Counted from the first letter of the stretch, positions 17,259-27,236 are shown. The stretch: 43,944 bases of DNA from an uncultured Haliea sp. (GCA_947258585.1 CAMYIZ010000075.1:1-43944), one strand, 5' to 3'. Numbers and translations: made by a program. Notes: generated from the letters alone by a model not told the origin.

Positions 17259-20200
17259 ATGGCATTTGATCAGAGCACCCGTAACCGCCTGCAGAAGTTT
17301 GTCAACGATGCACGCAACCTCCTGACCGGGGAGTTCACCCGTCAGTTGCAGGCAACCTATGGCCTAGATCCAAAGGCTGGTTCTGTCGCTTCAGTTGATT
17401 CGCTGACGCACCTGGACAATCGCCAGCGTCAAACGGCAAACATTCTGCGCGATACCCTGGCGCATTACCTCGCCACAACCCATGGTAAAAGCGAGAAAGA
17501 GCGAACCAAGCAGGTTCTCAGCCGCATAGTGCGCGAGCAGGCCTTTACCGTGCTGAACCGCCTGGCGGCGTTGCGAATGGCAGAAGCTCGTGGTTTCTTG
17601 CTGGAGACTATCGCCAAAGGCTACAACGCCAAAGGATTCCAGCTCTATAAGCAGCTTGCCGGAAGCGCATTGGGTGAGACGGGCGAAGCCTACCGCAACT
17701 ATCTTTACAGCGTATTTGACGAATTCAGACTGGACTTGGCTGTGTTGTTCGACCGCCATAGTGCCCAAGGTCGCTTGTTTCCACGAGAGTCAGCGCTATT
17801 GGAGCTGCTCGACCTTATCAACCATCATGAGATTGAACCGCTGTGGGCCGAAGACGAAACCATTGGCTGGATATACCAATATTTCAATTCCCAGGAAGAG
17901 CGCAAAAAAATGCGGGCCGAATCCCAGGCGCCGCGTAATAGTCGCGAACTGGCAGTCCGTAATCAGTTCTTCACACCGCGCTATGTGGTTGAGTTCCTCA
18001 CTGACAATACACTCGGGCGAATCTGGTATGAGATGACCCAGGGCAATACCAGCCTGGTTGATAGTTGCCGCTACCTGGTGCGTCGACCGACGGAAGTCTT
18101 CTTGACGCCAGGAGAGTTGGCTCCTGAACAAGATGAGGCGGCTGGGAAGGCAGAAGCGTTAAGCCAGGAAGAGCTGTTGAAGCAACCTGTCTATATTACT
18201 CACCGTGCTATCAAAGACCCACGTTGTATCCGCATGCTAGACCCGGCCTGCGGCTCCATGCACTTTGGGCTTTATGCCTTCGACCTGTATGAACGCATCT
18301 ACGAAGAGGCTTGGCAGCTGGAAGCAGAATTAGGTGCGGAGGCCTTTGTTCGCGAGGGGAATCTAAAGGCCCTTCATCAAACCTATGACAGTTTTGAAGA
18401 CTACAGGGCAGAAATCCCACGACTGATTATTGAACACAATATCCACGGGGTCGATATCGACCCCCGCGCAGTGCAGATCGCTGGGCTTTCACTGTGGCAA
18501 CGCGCCCAACGTGCCTGGCAGCAACAGGGTATCAAGCCCCAACAAAGACCTGTGGTTAGGAGGTCCAATATCGTCTGTGCTGAGCCGATGCCAGGTGAGA
18601 AGACGCTACTTCAGGAATTTGCTAGTTCTCTCAATCCGCCAGTACTGGGCCAATTGCTTGAAGCCATCTTCGACAAAATGGAGTTAGCCGGTGAAGCCGG
18701 CACCTTGCTGAAAATAGAGGAGGAAATTCAGTCCTCAATACGTGAGGCAAGAGATCAGTGGCAGGCACGCTCCGGCACTCACTCCGTTGGAGATATGTTC
18801 CAGGCGGAACTGGATGATGCTACCCCACAGAAGAAGTTGGGCTTCAACTTAAGTGGGGTGGATGACGAATCTTTTTGGGATGGCGCTGAGCAGTTAATTC
18901 TGGCAGCGCTTAGCGATTACGCGGACAAGGCAGAGTCCAACTCTGATCAGAAGCGACTTTTTGCCGAGGACGCGGCTAAGGGATTTGCATTAATCGATCT
19001 CTGTAGAAAACGATTTGATGTGGTGTTAATGAATCCGCCCTTTGGCGATGTTTCAATCAATTCGAAAAAGTATGTGTTCACAAATCATTCTAGGGAAAAA
19101 ACAGAATTAGCAGCTTGCTTTGTGTCTAGGTTGGAAGAACTCATGCTCCAAAGCGGATTGCTAGGATGTATTTCAAATAGGACATTCCTTTTTTCTGAGT
19201 CATTTCAACAATGGCGAATTGAAAAGTTGTCCCGCCTCCAACTATGCGCTGACCTTGGATTCGGAGTCCTTGACGCATTGGTGGAAACTGCAGCATTTGT
19301 CATTGGCGGAGTCCGATTAAGCGACAGTATTTTTTGTGCTCTGAATGCATCGGTAGATAAAGGTAGTGATTTACATAGTTCAGTAAATGGTCTGTCTCGG
19401 TTAGATAGATGCGATGGGAAAGTTTTTGTTCGAGAGAAAAAGTTATTCCAAAGTCTAGGTACACCTTGGATGTTTTATTGGCTCCCTGAGTACTTTTTGC
19501 TAAGTAGCCATAATGTAGAGGTAAAGAGAGAAGGTCTTATAGCAAAACCTGGATTACAAACATGCGATAACTTCCGGTTTGTTAGAACTGCTTGGGAAAC
19601 ACCTATTGAAAGTGGGGATAAATGGTTAGGCCTATCTAAAGGGGGAGATTATCAACCGTTCTGGGCAGATATACATTTGAAAACATTGTGGGAATCAGAT
19701 GGTGAAGAAATGAAGGCTTTTATTGAAGGTTCCTATGACTCATGGTCGAAACAAATACCAAGTGTGAACCTCTACGGGAAAAAAGGCCTTACTTATAGTG
19801 AAAGAACCACTAGTTCTCTTAGTTTAAGAATACTTCCGGAGAATTGTCTGTTCGACAAGCAAGGGCCATTCGTGGGATTTGTGGAGCACACTGAAGAGAA
19901 TGAAGAAAAATTATTGCTGTTTTTGGGGATGAGTTACTGTTACATATTTCGTGTGCTTGTTGAATCAATGGTAGGCCTGAGAGATGCCACTGAGTCAGGC
20001 AGCCCTGCCAGGCATTACATGCCATCGATGATAGAAAAGCTACCGCTTCCTAAGCTAGATCAATCGAAAAAAGATCTGATAATTGGCTGGGTTAAAAACA
20101 ACATAGAATTTCATCGATCGGTCGCTTCTTTAAACCCCATCGACTCAAACTTCGGAGCGCTCGGAGGAACAGTTGCTTGTGACTCCCTTGATCAAATACA

Positions 20201-21578
20201 GAGCAAAATGTGTTCAATTTTGTTTCGGAATTTGAGTTCCATCTATTCCGATTATTCGGCGGTTACCAAATATCTGACCGACCATTTTGAACTTTCAACT
20301 GAAAGCCTAAATTTAATTGACGTAATGTTTGGTGGAGATTTTCTTTCCCAGGATGCATTACAAACACTTGATGAAGATCGGCTCAATGATTTATTGACAA
20401 TGAGTGAATCACAGCTAGTTCAACTGGCAATCGATAAGGCAGGAAATTTTTCTTTTATATTGAAGCAAACCTTTTTAGCAAACAGAAAATTGGAGCTTGC
20501 TTCGATGATACTCGGAACGAGTCCAATACACGCGTTGAGCCATGTTCGTCATTTAGACTGGCTTATAGAAAAAAGCGAAATAGCATCGACAGTCAATGAA
20601 GTTGCCATTGGTGCGTACTTCGGGAGGTGGGATTTAGAGCACATAAAGAAAGCCGAAGAATTCGAACTAGAAAAGGATTTTTTTTCATCGATTACCCAAA
20701 CTCCACCATGTTTGTTAACAGAAAAAAAATTTGACGGATACGATAGTTGTATTCTTGAAGTACAAGATTTTGATCAATCGCGATCAACCCAGAAACTGTG
20801 GGATATTTTGGAAGGTATTTGGGGGGAAGGTAGTATAAAGATAGGCTTGGAAGCGCTTTCGATTCATGGTTATGAGTCCTATGAAATATTTTTAAGTAAA
20901 ACTTCAGGATTTTTCGAAAAGCATTTAAAGCTCACTTCAAAAAGTAGGCGACAAGCTCCGATTTATTGGCCTTTGCAGACAGCATCTGGATCCTATTCAT
21001 TGTGGGTTTACTACCACAAGCTCGATGAGCAGACACTCTATACCTGTGTAAATGATTATGTTGAGCCAAAACTAAAACAAACGAGCGACTATCTAGACGT
21101 TTTGCGTGCCAAGTCAGGCCGGAATGCAGAAGAAGAGAAATCACTATCGAGACTAACTGATTTGGAGATAGAGCTTAGTGACTTTCGGGATGAGCTGCTT
21201 CGAATAGCCAATTTCTGGAAACCTAATCTGAATGACGGAGTGCAGATCACAGCTGCGCCCCTATGGAAATTGTTCCAACACAAAGCATGGCAGAAAAAGC
21301 TCAAGGGAACCTGGGAAAGCCTCGAAAACGGTCATTACGACTGGGCGCACTTGGCCTGCAGTATTTGGCCGGAGCGCGTACTGCGAAAATGTCATCAGGA
21401 TCGCAGCTTAGCTATTGCTCACGAAGTTGAAAATGATTTTTGGCATGAAGTTGAAGTGCCGGTTAAGCGCGGTAAAAAAGCGACTAGCAATACTAAACTG
21501 GAATGGCAGCCCAAAGCGCTATCGGATGCTGAACTGAATACTCTGATTCAGGCGAAGGTCCGGGAGGTGAATTCATGA
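17259..21578 (+). CDS. pglX: PglX (BrxX), BREX adenine-specific DNA methyltransferase
   Basis: PglX methylates N6 of adenine in a short non-palindromic site on host DNA, marking self. This copy is 1,439 residues, longer than the roughly 1,200 usual for type 1. Motif I is DPACGSMHFG (about 327-336) and the catalytic motif IV is NPPFGD (about 590-595). The N-terminal half up to about 18,980 has chromosome-like GC (40 of 60 bases at 17521-17580). The C-terminal target-recognition half is strikingly AT-rich (19 of 60 G/C at 20641-20700), then GC recovers in the last 300 bases. This fits replacement of the specificity region by recombination. Its ATGA overlap couples it to the next gene. Confidence 0.95.
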   Translation: MAFDQSTRNRLQKFVNDARNLLTGEFTRQLQATYGLDPKAGSVASVDSLTHLDNRQRQTANILRDTLAHYLATTHGKSEKERTKQVLSRIVREQAFTVLNRLAALRMAEARGFLLETIAKGYNAKGFQLYKQLAGSALGETGEAYRNYLYSVFDEFRLDLAVLFDRHSAQGRLFPRESALLELLDLINHHEIEPLWAEDETIGWIYQYFNSQEERKKMRAESQAPRNSRELAVRNQFFTPRYVVEFLTDNTLGRIWYEMTQGNTSLVDSCRYLVRRPTEVFLTPGELAPEQDEAAGKAEALSQEELLKQPVYITHRAIKDPRCIRMLDPACGSMHFGLYAFDLYERIYEEAWQLEAELGAEAFVREGNLKALHQTYDSFEDYRAEIPRLIIEHNIHGVDIDPRAVQIAGLSLWQRAQRAWQQQGIKPQQRPVVRRSNIVCAEPMPGEKTLLQEFASSLNPPVLGQLLEAIFDKMELAGEAGTLLKIEEEIQSSIREARDQWQARSGTHSVGDMFQAELDDATPQKKLGFNLSGVDDESFWDGAEQLILAALSDYADKAESNSDQKRLFAEDAAKGFALIDLCRKRFDVVLMNPPFGDVSINSKKYVFTNHSREKTELAACFVSRLEELMLQSGLLGCISNRTFLFSESFQQWRIEKLSRLQLCADLGFGVLDALVETAAFVIGGVRLSDSIFCALNASVDKGSDLHSSVNGLSRLDRCDGKVFVREKKLFQSLGTPWMFYWLPEYFLLSSHNVEVKREGLIAKPGLQTCDNFRFVRTAWETPIESGDKWLGLSKGGDYQPFWADIHLKTLWESDGEEMKAFIEGSYDSWSKQIPSVNLYGKKGLTYSERTTSSLSLRILPENCLFDKQGPFVGFVEHTEENEEKLLLFLGMSYCYIFRVLVESMVGLRDATESGSPARHYMPSMIEKLPLPKLDQSKKDLIIGWVKNNIEFHRSVASLNPIDSNFGALGGTVACDSLDQIQSKMCSILFRNLSSIYSDYSAVTKYLTDHFELSTESLNLIDVMFGGDFLSQDALQTLDEDRLNDLLTMSESQLVQLAIDKAGNFSFILKQTFLANRKLELASMILGTSPIHALSHVRHLDWLIEKSEIASTVNEVAIGAYFGRWDLEHIKKAEEFELEKDFFSSITQTPPCLLTEKKFDGYDSCILEVQDFDQSRSTQKLWDILEGIWGEGSIKIGLEALSIHGYESYEIFLSKTSGFFEKHLKLTSKSRRQAPIYWPLQTASGSYSLWVYYHKLDEQTLYTCVNDYVEPKLKQTSDYLDVLRAKSGRNAEEEKSLSRLTDLEIELSDFRDELLRIANFWKPNLNDGVQITAAPLWKLFQHKAWQKKLKGTWESLENGHYDWAHLACSIWPERVLRKCHQDRSLAIAHEVENDFWHEVEVPVKRGKKATSNTKLEWQPKALSDAELNTLIQAKVREVNS

Positions 21579-23443
21579 GCATTATGCAGCAGTCCAGCAA
21601 AGCTCAGGATAGAACGTTGGGTGTGTGGTTCCAGGCTATCCAGCAGGGCCAGGTCAAATTGCCGCGTTTTCAGCGCTATGAAGCCTGGGATAAATGGCGC
21701 ATTACCAGCTTTCTCAACACTATCATCAACAATTTGCCAGTCGGTGTAACACTGGCATTGGAGGTGGCTGGAGAGGAAAAGTTTATCTCTCGTTACATCG
21801 TCTCCGCAGAGCCTAATGTGCAAGGGACGGTTACCCAGCATTTATTGGATGGCCAACAACGCCTAACCGCATTTTGGCGTGGTATGCACAACAACTATGA
21901 GTACGAGGATTACTTCATCTATCTGCCGCAATTCGATGAGCGTGAGTACATGCAATCGGATGAGATGCAGGTCTATTGTCAGAGTCGTTGGACCAACAAA
22001 AAGGGTTCTCGCCGGCCGGTATGGGCAGACTACCCTGCCAAGTGTCTGGAGCGCGGTCTATTTCCGATGCATTTGCTTTGCCCCGGTGATAAATCAGCTG
22101 CAGTTGATGAATGGATAAGCGAGGCCACACAGCACTTAAAGCCCAGCAAAGGCGACCCTGAGGCGTTCGAGAAGTTAGAGAGCTACACATCATTAAAAGA
22201 CAAATTGAAGCAGGAAATTTATACCCTACGCGAACGGGTGACGCATTTTAACCTGCCGTATCTTTCGTTGCCCTCCAATACGCCGAAGGACGTTGCGCTT
22301 CAGGTATTCATCAATATGAATACCAACAGCAAGCCGCTGTCGTTGTACGACATTATCGTTGCCGAAGTGGAGAGTGTGGCGGGTAAGTCCTTACATGACC
22401 TGGAGGAACATCTCGTCAACAAGTGCCCCAAGGCGGCACGCTTCGGCGATGTGAGAAACCTGATATTGGCGACCTCAGCACTGCTGCAGGAGAAAGTACC
22501 CAATAACAAGGGTATGGTCGAAATGGATAAGCAGGTGCTGCTCGATAATTGGGAGAAACTCGAGCACGGGTTGGAGCGCATGGCGAACCTGCTGGAAAGT
22601 CAGGGAGTCTTTGACGAGGCGCGCTTGCCTACGAGTAACGTTTTGGCCGTTGTCGCGGCAGCGTATGAGCTGGTGCCGGAACATGGCGATTTTGTTGCCA
22701 AGGCTGAAAAGCTGTTGCGTGCCTATTTGTGGTCCTCCTTCTTTACCGACCGCTACGAGAATTCTGCGGCTTCCAGGGCGTATGCCGATTTTATTGGTGT
22801 TAAGGAAAAGCACCGGGGCATCAAGGCATTCTTGAGCACACCTGACTTCGATGAAAAAGTGTTATCCGAAGTGCCCGTCTTCAACCGTAAAGAGCACGAG
22901 CTGGCGGATGTGGACGCACTGATGGCGGCCGGCTGGCCGAAGAAGGTCGGTATTGAGGCCCGGGGCATTTTGGCGGTATCCAATTATTTCGGTGCTCAGG
23001 ATTTTGCTGATAGCAAACCCGCCTCGTTTGAGAGTATTCAAAAGCGCGAATACCACCATATCTTCCCTGACGCCCTGTTGTCCGAGGCAGGTATCGATAG
23101 CTACTACGCGCTGAATTGCGCGCTGATTACCTGGAAGACCAATCGTATTATTGGTCGCAAGGATCCTCTGGACTATTTGAAGGAGCGGGTTCAATGGGCT
23201 GATGAGCTGACGGTATCCAATCGACTGAAGACCCACCTGGTTTCCTATGACCTATTGAGCAAAGCCCATTACCAGGGGCTGGAAGGCGAAGCGTTAAAAG
23301 CCAAACTTCAGACAGATTTTAACCAGTTCATGCGCGATCGGGCTCAGCTGGTTCATAAAGCGGTTCTCCGTCTTGCTGCCGGTGAGCAGCCTTCGCTGGA
23401 TTCGATTTGGGCGGCGTCTAGCCAAGAGGGGAATAACGAATGA
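21575..23443 (+). CDS. GmrSD-like DUF262/HNH protein, BrxU-like type IV nuclease
   Basis: This 622-residue protein has an N-terminal DUF262 domain (LPRFQRYEAW at about 29-38, LLDGQQRL at about 89-96) and a C-terminal HNH domain of the DUF1524 type (EYHHIFPDALL at about 492-502, then NCALITWKTNRIIG). This single-chain arrangement is that of GmrSD and BrxU enzymes, nucleotide-dependent nucleases that cut DNA carrying modified cytosines such as glucosylated 5-hydroxymethylcytosine. In its BREX setting it would cover phages whose modified DNA escapes BREX. GGGAGGTGA stands before its ATG, which overlaps pglX; the stop overlaps the Fic gene by ATGA. Substrate preference cannot be read from the sequence. 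Confidence 0.88.
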   Translation: MSIMQQSSKAQDRTLGVWFQAIQQGQVKLPRFQRYEAWDKWRITSFLNTIINNLPVGVTLALEVAGEEKFISRYIVSAEPNVQGTVTQHLLDGQQRLTAFWRGMHNNYEYEDYFIYLPQFDEREYMQSDEMQVYCQSRWTNKKGSRRPVWADYPAKCLERGLFPMHLLCPGDKSAAVDEWISEATQHLKPSKGDPEAFEKLESYTSLKDKLKQEIYTLRERVTHFNLPYLSLPSNTPKDVALQVFINMNTNSKPLSLYDIIVAEVESVAGKSLHDLEEHLVNKCPKAARFGDVRNLILATSALLQEKVPNNKGMVEMDKQVLLDNWEKLEHGLERMANLLESQGVFDEARLPTSNVLAVVAAAYELVPEHGDFVAKAEKLLRAYLWSSFFTDRYENSAASRAYADFIGVKEKHRGIKAFLSTPDFDEKVLSEVPVFNRKEHELADVDALMAAGWPKKVGIEARGILAVSNYFGAQDFADSKPASFESIQKREYHHIFPDALLSEAGIDSYYALNCALITWKTNRIIGRKDPLDYLKERVQWADELTVSNRLKTHLVSYDLLSKAHYQGLEGEALKAKLQTDFNQFMRDRAQLVHKAVLRLAAGEQPSLDSIWAASSQEGNNE

Positions 23444-24561
23444 CCGCCAACTATCACTACGGGCACTTCCCTCCCAAAGTGATCGACTGGCCACAGCTGA
23501 TCCCACTCATCGGCCCGGCCAACGCGGCCATTGCCCGCTACGATGGCACCTTGAGCGCTATCCCCAACGCCGCGGTATTGCTCAGCCCGCTTACAACCCA
23601 GGAAGCTGTGCTGTCTTCGCGTATTGAGGGCACCCAGGCCACCATGGGCGAGGTGTTACAGTACGAAGCCCAGGGCGAGAATGATGCTGCGGAGTTTGCG
23701 CCAGAGCGTAAAGCCGACATTCAGGAAGTATTGAACTACCGCGCTGCCATTCGGCACGCCGAGGCTATGCTACAGAAACTGCCCTTGGGGCAGCGGGTGA
23801 TTCGCGAAACCCACCAAGTGCTAATGAGCGGAGTGCGGGGTGCCAATAAAAGCCCCGGCGAATATCGCAAGATTCCTAACTGGATTGGCCCGCCGGGCTG
23901 CACTGTCGATAACGCCCGTTTTGTACCTATCAGTGCCGATAAGCTGCCGGACGGGATGTCCGCTTTTGAGCAGTACATCCACAGTGATGAGGCAGATGTC
24001 TTGGTTCAGCTGGCTGTGTTGCACGCGGAATTCGAGGCCCTGCATCCATTTTTGGACGGCAATGGCCGGTTAGGTCGCATGCTGGTGCCCCTGTTTCTCT
24101 GGCAGCGGGGGTTAATTCAGGCTCCCATGTTCTATATCTCCGCCTTTCTTGAAGCCAACCGAGATGCCTATTACGACCACCTGCTGGATGTCTCGGCACG
24201 CCAGGACTGGACCCAGTGGTGCGTGTTCTTCCTGAAGGCGATTCAGGCCCAGGCAGAGCTCAATCAGGCCAAGGCCAGTGAGATATTGGCGCTGTATAAC
24301 GCCATGAAGGGGCGCGTTGCAGAGGTGACACGCTCGCAATATGCCATTCATGCCCTGGATTGGATTTTCGGGCGGCCCATTTTTAAGTCAACGGATTTTG
24401 TCGGCCATGCCGGCATACCCGAGGCTACGGCCAAGCGCCTGCTTAATGAGCTGGCGACAGATCAGATTATCAACCCTCTGCGCAAGGGCGCGGGCCGGCG
24501 TGCAACGGTGTACTGCTTCCCGGCGCTTTTGAACCTTGCGGAAGGGGTTAATGCTTTTTAG
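23440..24561 (+). CDS. Fic family protein (probable AMP transferase) with C-terminal winged helix
   Basis: Fic enzymes transfer AMP (or another nucleotide moiety) to target proteins. This 373-residue protein has the catalytic motif HPFLDGNGRLGR at about 202-213 and an N-terminal autoinhibitory motif SSRIEG at about 58-63, whose Glu normally blocks ATP binding; this makes it a class II, self-inhibited Fic protein needing no separate antitoxin. A C-terminal region (about 300-370) looks like a winged helix. It overlaps the GmrSD-like gene by ATGA and lies inside the BREX locus, which suggests a role in defence or in regulating the nuclease. No known BREX core function is assigned to Fic. Confidence 0.92.
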   Translation: MTANYHYGHFPPKVIDWPQLIPLIGPANAAIARYDGTLSAIPNAAVLLSPLTTQEAVLSSRIEGTQATMGEVLQYEAQGENDAAEFAPERKADIQEVLNYRAAIRHAEAMLQKLPLGQRVIRETHQVLMSGVRGANKSPGEYRKIPNWIGPPGCTVDNARFVPISADKLPDGMSAFEQYIHSDEADVLVQLAVLHAEFEALHPFLDGNGRLGRMLVPLFLWQRGLIQAPMFYISAFLEANRDAYYDHLLDVSARQDWTQWCVFFLKAIQAQAELNQAKASEILALYNAMKGRVAEVTRSQYAIHALDWIFGRPIFKSTDFVGHAGIPEATAKRLLNELATDQIINPLRKGAGRRATVYCFPALLNLAEGVNAF

Positions 24562-24710
24562 ATCACAATCGACATGAAGTGATCGACAATGGGCTTCTTG
24601 GCTCATAGAATGACGACAAGGCGATTTGTGGATCACTATTTCGTTTATATGATCCAAAACATTGTTTGCTGCTCTTCGATGAGCCAGAACTGAGAAAGTT
24701 GAATAAAACC
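24561..24710 (+). promoter_or_regulatory. Gap before pglZ with two inverted repeats, probable internal promoter
   Basis: GATCAC (24561-24566) pairs with GTGATC (24579-24584), and GGATCA (24630-24635) pairs with TGATCC (24650-24655). A TATGAT at 24648-24653 preceded by TTGTGG at 24626-24631 (16-base spacer) is a fair -10/-35 pair lying within the second repeat. This is the only sizeable gap in the BREX operon, so pglZ-brxL may have their own regulated promoter. The function is inferred. Confidence 0.45.
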
Positions 24711-27233
24711 ATGAGCTTACAGCAGTTTATACAAGAACACGTGCTCCAACCGCGCTTGGCTAAGCAGCAGGTACTGGTGGTCTATGACCCGGATAAACGC
24801 TATCGCGCGCTGTGCCAAGCGATGGCCACGGACAAGCGCACCGTGGTAGATAGCACAGAATCCAGCATCACCAGCCGGGCCGAGGCCATCGCCGCCCTGG
24901 GTCAACTGGGTGACCATGAGATTGAGCAGTTACTGGTCTATGTGCCGGCCGCTAAGCCACTGGAAGATGAAGATAAGCAAAAAGACCCCTTTGCCCTCTA
25001 TTGGGCTTGCGGCGCTGTCTTCCCCGATGGGGATGGGGACAATTACCTGGATCTGTGTTTGAAAGCCAAGCCAGACCACGCAACTCAGGTGCGGACAGTC
25101 TTCGCTCAGGACCCCAACCCCGGGTTTGCGGTGATTGATGCGATTGGCGGTGGCCTGAACTGGCCCAACCTGCGTGCGTTGCTCAAGGTTGAATCTACCC
25201 TAGATATTCTGTTCGCCCTGCTGGTACCCAGTGAACCGCAGCAGGCGGCGCTGAAGGGCAGCGAAGCCTGGGTCGCGGAAGCCAAAGCCCTGTTAAACGC
25301 CAGTATCGGTTTGAGCCTTAAGACTCGCGGTAAAACCTGGTCGGCCATCGGCGATGAGTTGTGGCGATATGTACTGTTCAGCGAGTTTGTATTTGACCTG
25401 CCAGAGGCGTTGCCGGCAGACCTACACGATGTGCCCCGGGCGGACGTGGCGGCCAAACCGCTGATAGAGGATATGTGCGAGCGCCTGCGCAGTGATCGCC
25501 GCACCCAGTCCACCTACATTGAGCGAGCCGAAGCCATTGAGATGGAGCTGGATTTACCCAACCTGTGCGGCCACATGGGGGATCTCGGCCAGCGGGATAC
25601 ATTCCCCTTTGAAGAGCGCACCTTTTTGCAGCGCGCTATGGAAGCCCTGGCGCGTGATGATACCGACAAGGTTAAGGCGATTCTGGGCCGGCATGCGCAA
25701 TCTGTGTGGGCGGGCAAAGGGGAGAGCCTGGCTCAGTGGGACTTGATCCGCGCGGCCTTCGCCCTGATCGAGTGCTGCCAGGACAACGACCGGATGCTGA
25801 GTGACCATGCGCGGAGCATGGATAGCCTGATTGATTTTTATATCAGTCAGCTCCGCGAGATCGACCGCTTGCATCGCGAGTTTGAACAGGCGGTGAGCGA
25901 CTACGACTGGCAGGATACGCGGGGCATCATGCAGCCGGTGCAGCAACAGGCTCGGAAGCAGTACGGCCGGCTGATTGAAAAAGTGCAGCTGCTCTTTACC
26001 AAGCATCTGCAGCAGACAGGCTGGCCCCTGGTCGGACGACTCGCCAATGGCGATGTCTTCGATAAGTTGGTGGCTCCCAAACTGCAGCAGAGCGGTACCA
26101 AGGTCGCCTATTTGATGGTGGACGCGTTGCGCTATGAGTTGGGTGTCGCACTAGAGAAGCAGTTGGCCGAGGACGGCAAGGTGGACCTGAAGCCGGCTTT
26201 GGCCCAGTTGCCAAGTATCACCCTGGTCGGCATGGCGAGCCTGCTGCCCGGCGCCAGTAGTGAGTTGCGTCTGGTGAAAACCGAGAGCGGTTATAGCCCC
26301 TACCTCGGCGATAAGCAGGTGGCCACGGTTGCCCAGCGGATGGAGGTGCTAGGCAAGCGTTATGGCCAGCGCTTCCAGGAAGGGCGCCTGGAGGAGTTTG
26401 TGCGCAACAGGTTCACGGTGGAGCAGCACGTTGAACTGCTGGTACTGCGCTCCGTCGAAATCGATAGCCACTTCGAGAACCACCCGGATACTGCGCCGGC
26501 GGAAATTATTAACGCACTCAAACGAATCCGTGTAGCGGTACACAAGCTCAAGGATGCCGGCTTCACCGAGGTCGTGATTGCCACTGACCACGGCTTCTTT
26601 ATGAATACCCACGCTGGGGCGGGCGATACCTGCGGCAAGCTACACGGTGATTGGCTCAATGAGCATCAACGCTGCTTGCTGGGGGATGGCAGTAGTGATG
26701 GCAGCCATTACCTCTTGAGCGCCGAGAAAGCGGGTATTCGAGGTGGCTTTACCAGTATTGCGGGCCCATTGAGTATGGCCTCCTATAAAACTGGCATGCT
26801 CTACTATCACGGCGGCGCATCGCTGCAGGAGTGCGTGGTGCCAGTAATCAGCCTTCAGCTCGATGCACCGGAACAGGCACCGGTATCCCAGGCGACAGTA
26901 TCGCTGAATTACAAAAACGGCGCTAAACGCATCACTACACGCCTGCCGGTAATCGAAATCGGCCTGGACAGCCAGGATATGTTCTCAGTGGGCAGTGATT
27001 TCGAGATTCTGCTAGAAGCTCACGACAAGAAAGGCAATGTGGTGGGTGAGGCTAAACCCGGTGGGCTGGTTAACCCTGCCACCGGCACCATTACCTTGAA
27101 GCCCGGCGACAAAGTACCCGTCACCTTGAAAATGCAAATGGAATATGAGGGTAAGTTCAAGGTGAAAGCTCTTAATCCATCCACCATGGTTGCATTCTGC
27201 CAGCTGGACCTGGAAACGGACTATACGGTGTAA
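24711..27233 (+). CDS. pglZ: PglZ (BrxZ), alkaline-phosphatase-superfamily BREX protein
   Basis: PglZ has a metal-dependent alkaline phosphatase-like domain and is essential in BREX; some homologues show metal-dependent nuclease activity. This copy is 840 residues. The N-terminus (LQQFIQEHVLQPRLAK, then VLVVYDPDKRY) is the family's. The active-site segment is YLMVDALRYELG at about 466-477, and a second metal site is VIATDHGFFM at about 620-629. ATG 24711 was chosen because it gives the conserved N-terminus; an upstream TTG at 24666 adds unrelated residues. Only three bases separate its stop from brxL. Confidence 0.95.
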   Translation: MSLQQFIQEHVLQPRLAKQQVLVVYDPDKRYRALCQAMATDKRTVVDSTESSITSRAEAIAALGQLGDHEIEQLLVYVPAAKPLEDEDKQKDPFALYWACGAVFPDGDGDNYLDLCLKAKPDHATQVRTVFAQDPNPGFAVIDAIGGGLNWPNLRALLKVESTLDILFALLVPSEPQQAALKGSEAWVAEAKALLNASIGLSLKTRGKTWSAIGDELWRYVLFSEFVFDLPEALPADLHDVPRADVAAKPLIEDMCERLRSDRRTQSTYIERAEAIEMELDLPNLCGHMGDLGQRDTFPFEERTFLQRAMEALARDDTDKVKAILGRHAQSVWAGKGESLAQWDLIRAAFALIECCQDNDRMLSDHARSMDSLIDFYISQLREIDRLHREFEQAVSDYDWQDTRGIMQPVQQQARKQYGRLIEKVQLLFTKHLQQTGWPLVGRLANGDVFDKLVAPKLQQSGTKVAYLMVDALRYELGVALEKQLAEDGKVDLKPALAQLPSITLVGMASLLPGASSELRLVKTESGYSPYLGDKQVATVAQRMEVLGKRYGQRFQEGRLEEFVRNRFTVEQHVELLVLRSVEIDSHFENHPDTAPAEIINALKRIRVAVHKLKDAGFTEVVIATDHGFFMNTHAGAGDTCGKLHGDWLNEHQRCLLGDGSSDGSHYLLSAEKAGIRGGFTSIAGPLSMASYKTGMLYYHGGASLQECVVPVISLQLDAPEQAPVSQATVSLNYKNGAKRITTRLPVIEIGLDSQDMFSVGSDFEILLEAHDKKGNVVGEAKPGGLVNPATGTITLKPGDKVPVTLKMQMEYEGKFKVKALNPSTMVAFCQLDLETDYTV

Positions 27234-27236
27234 GCT

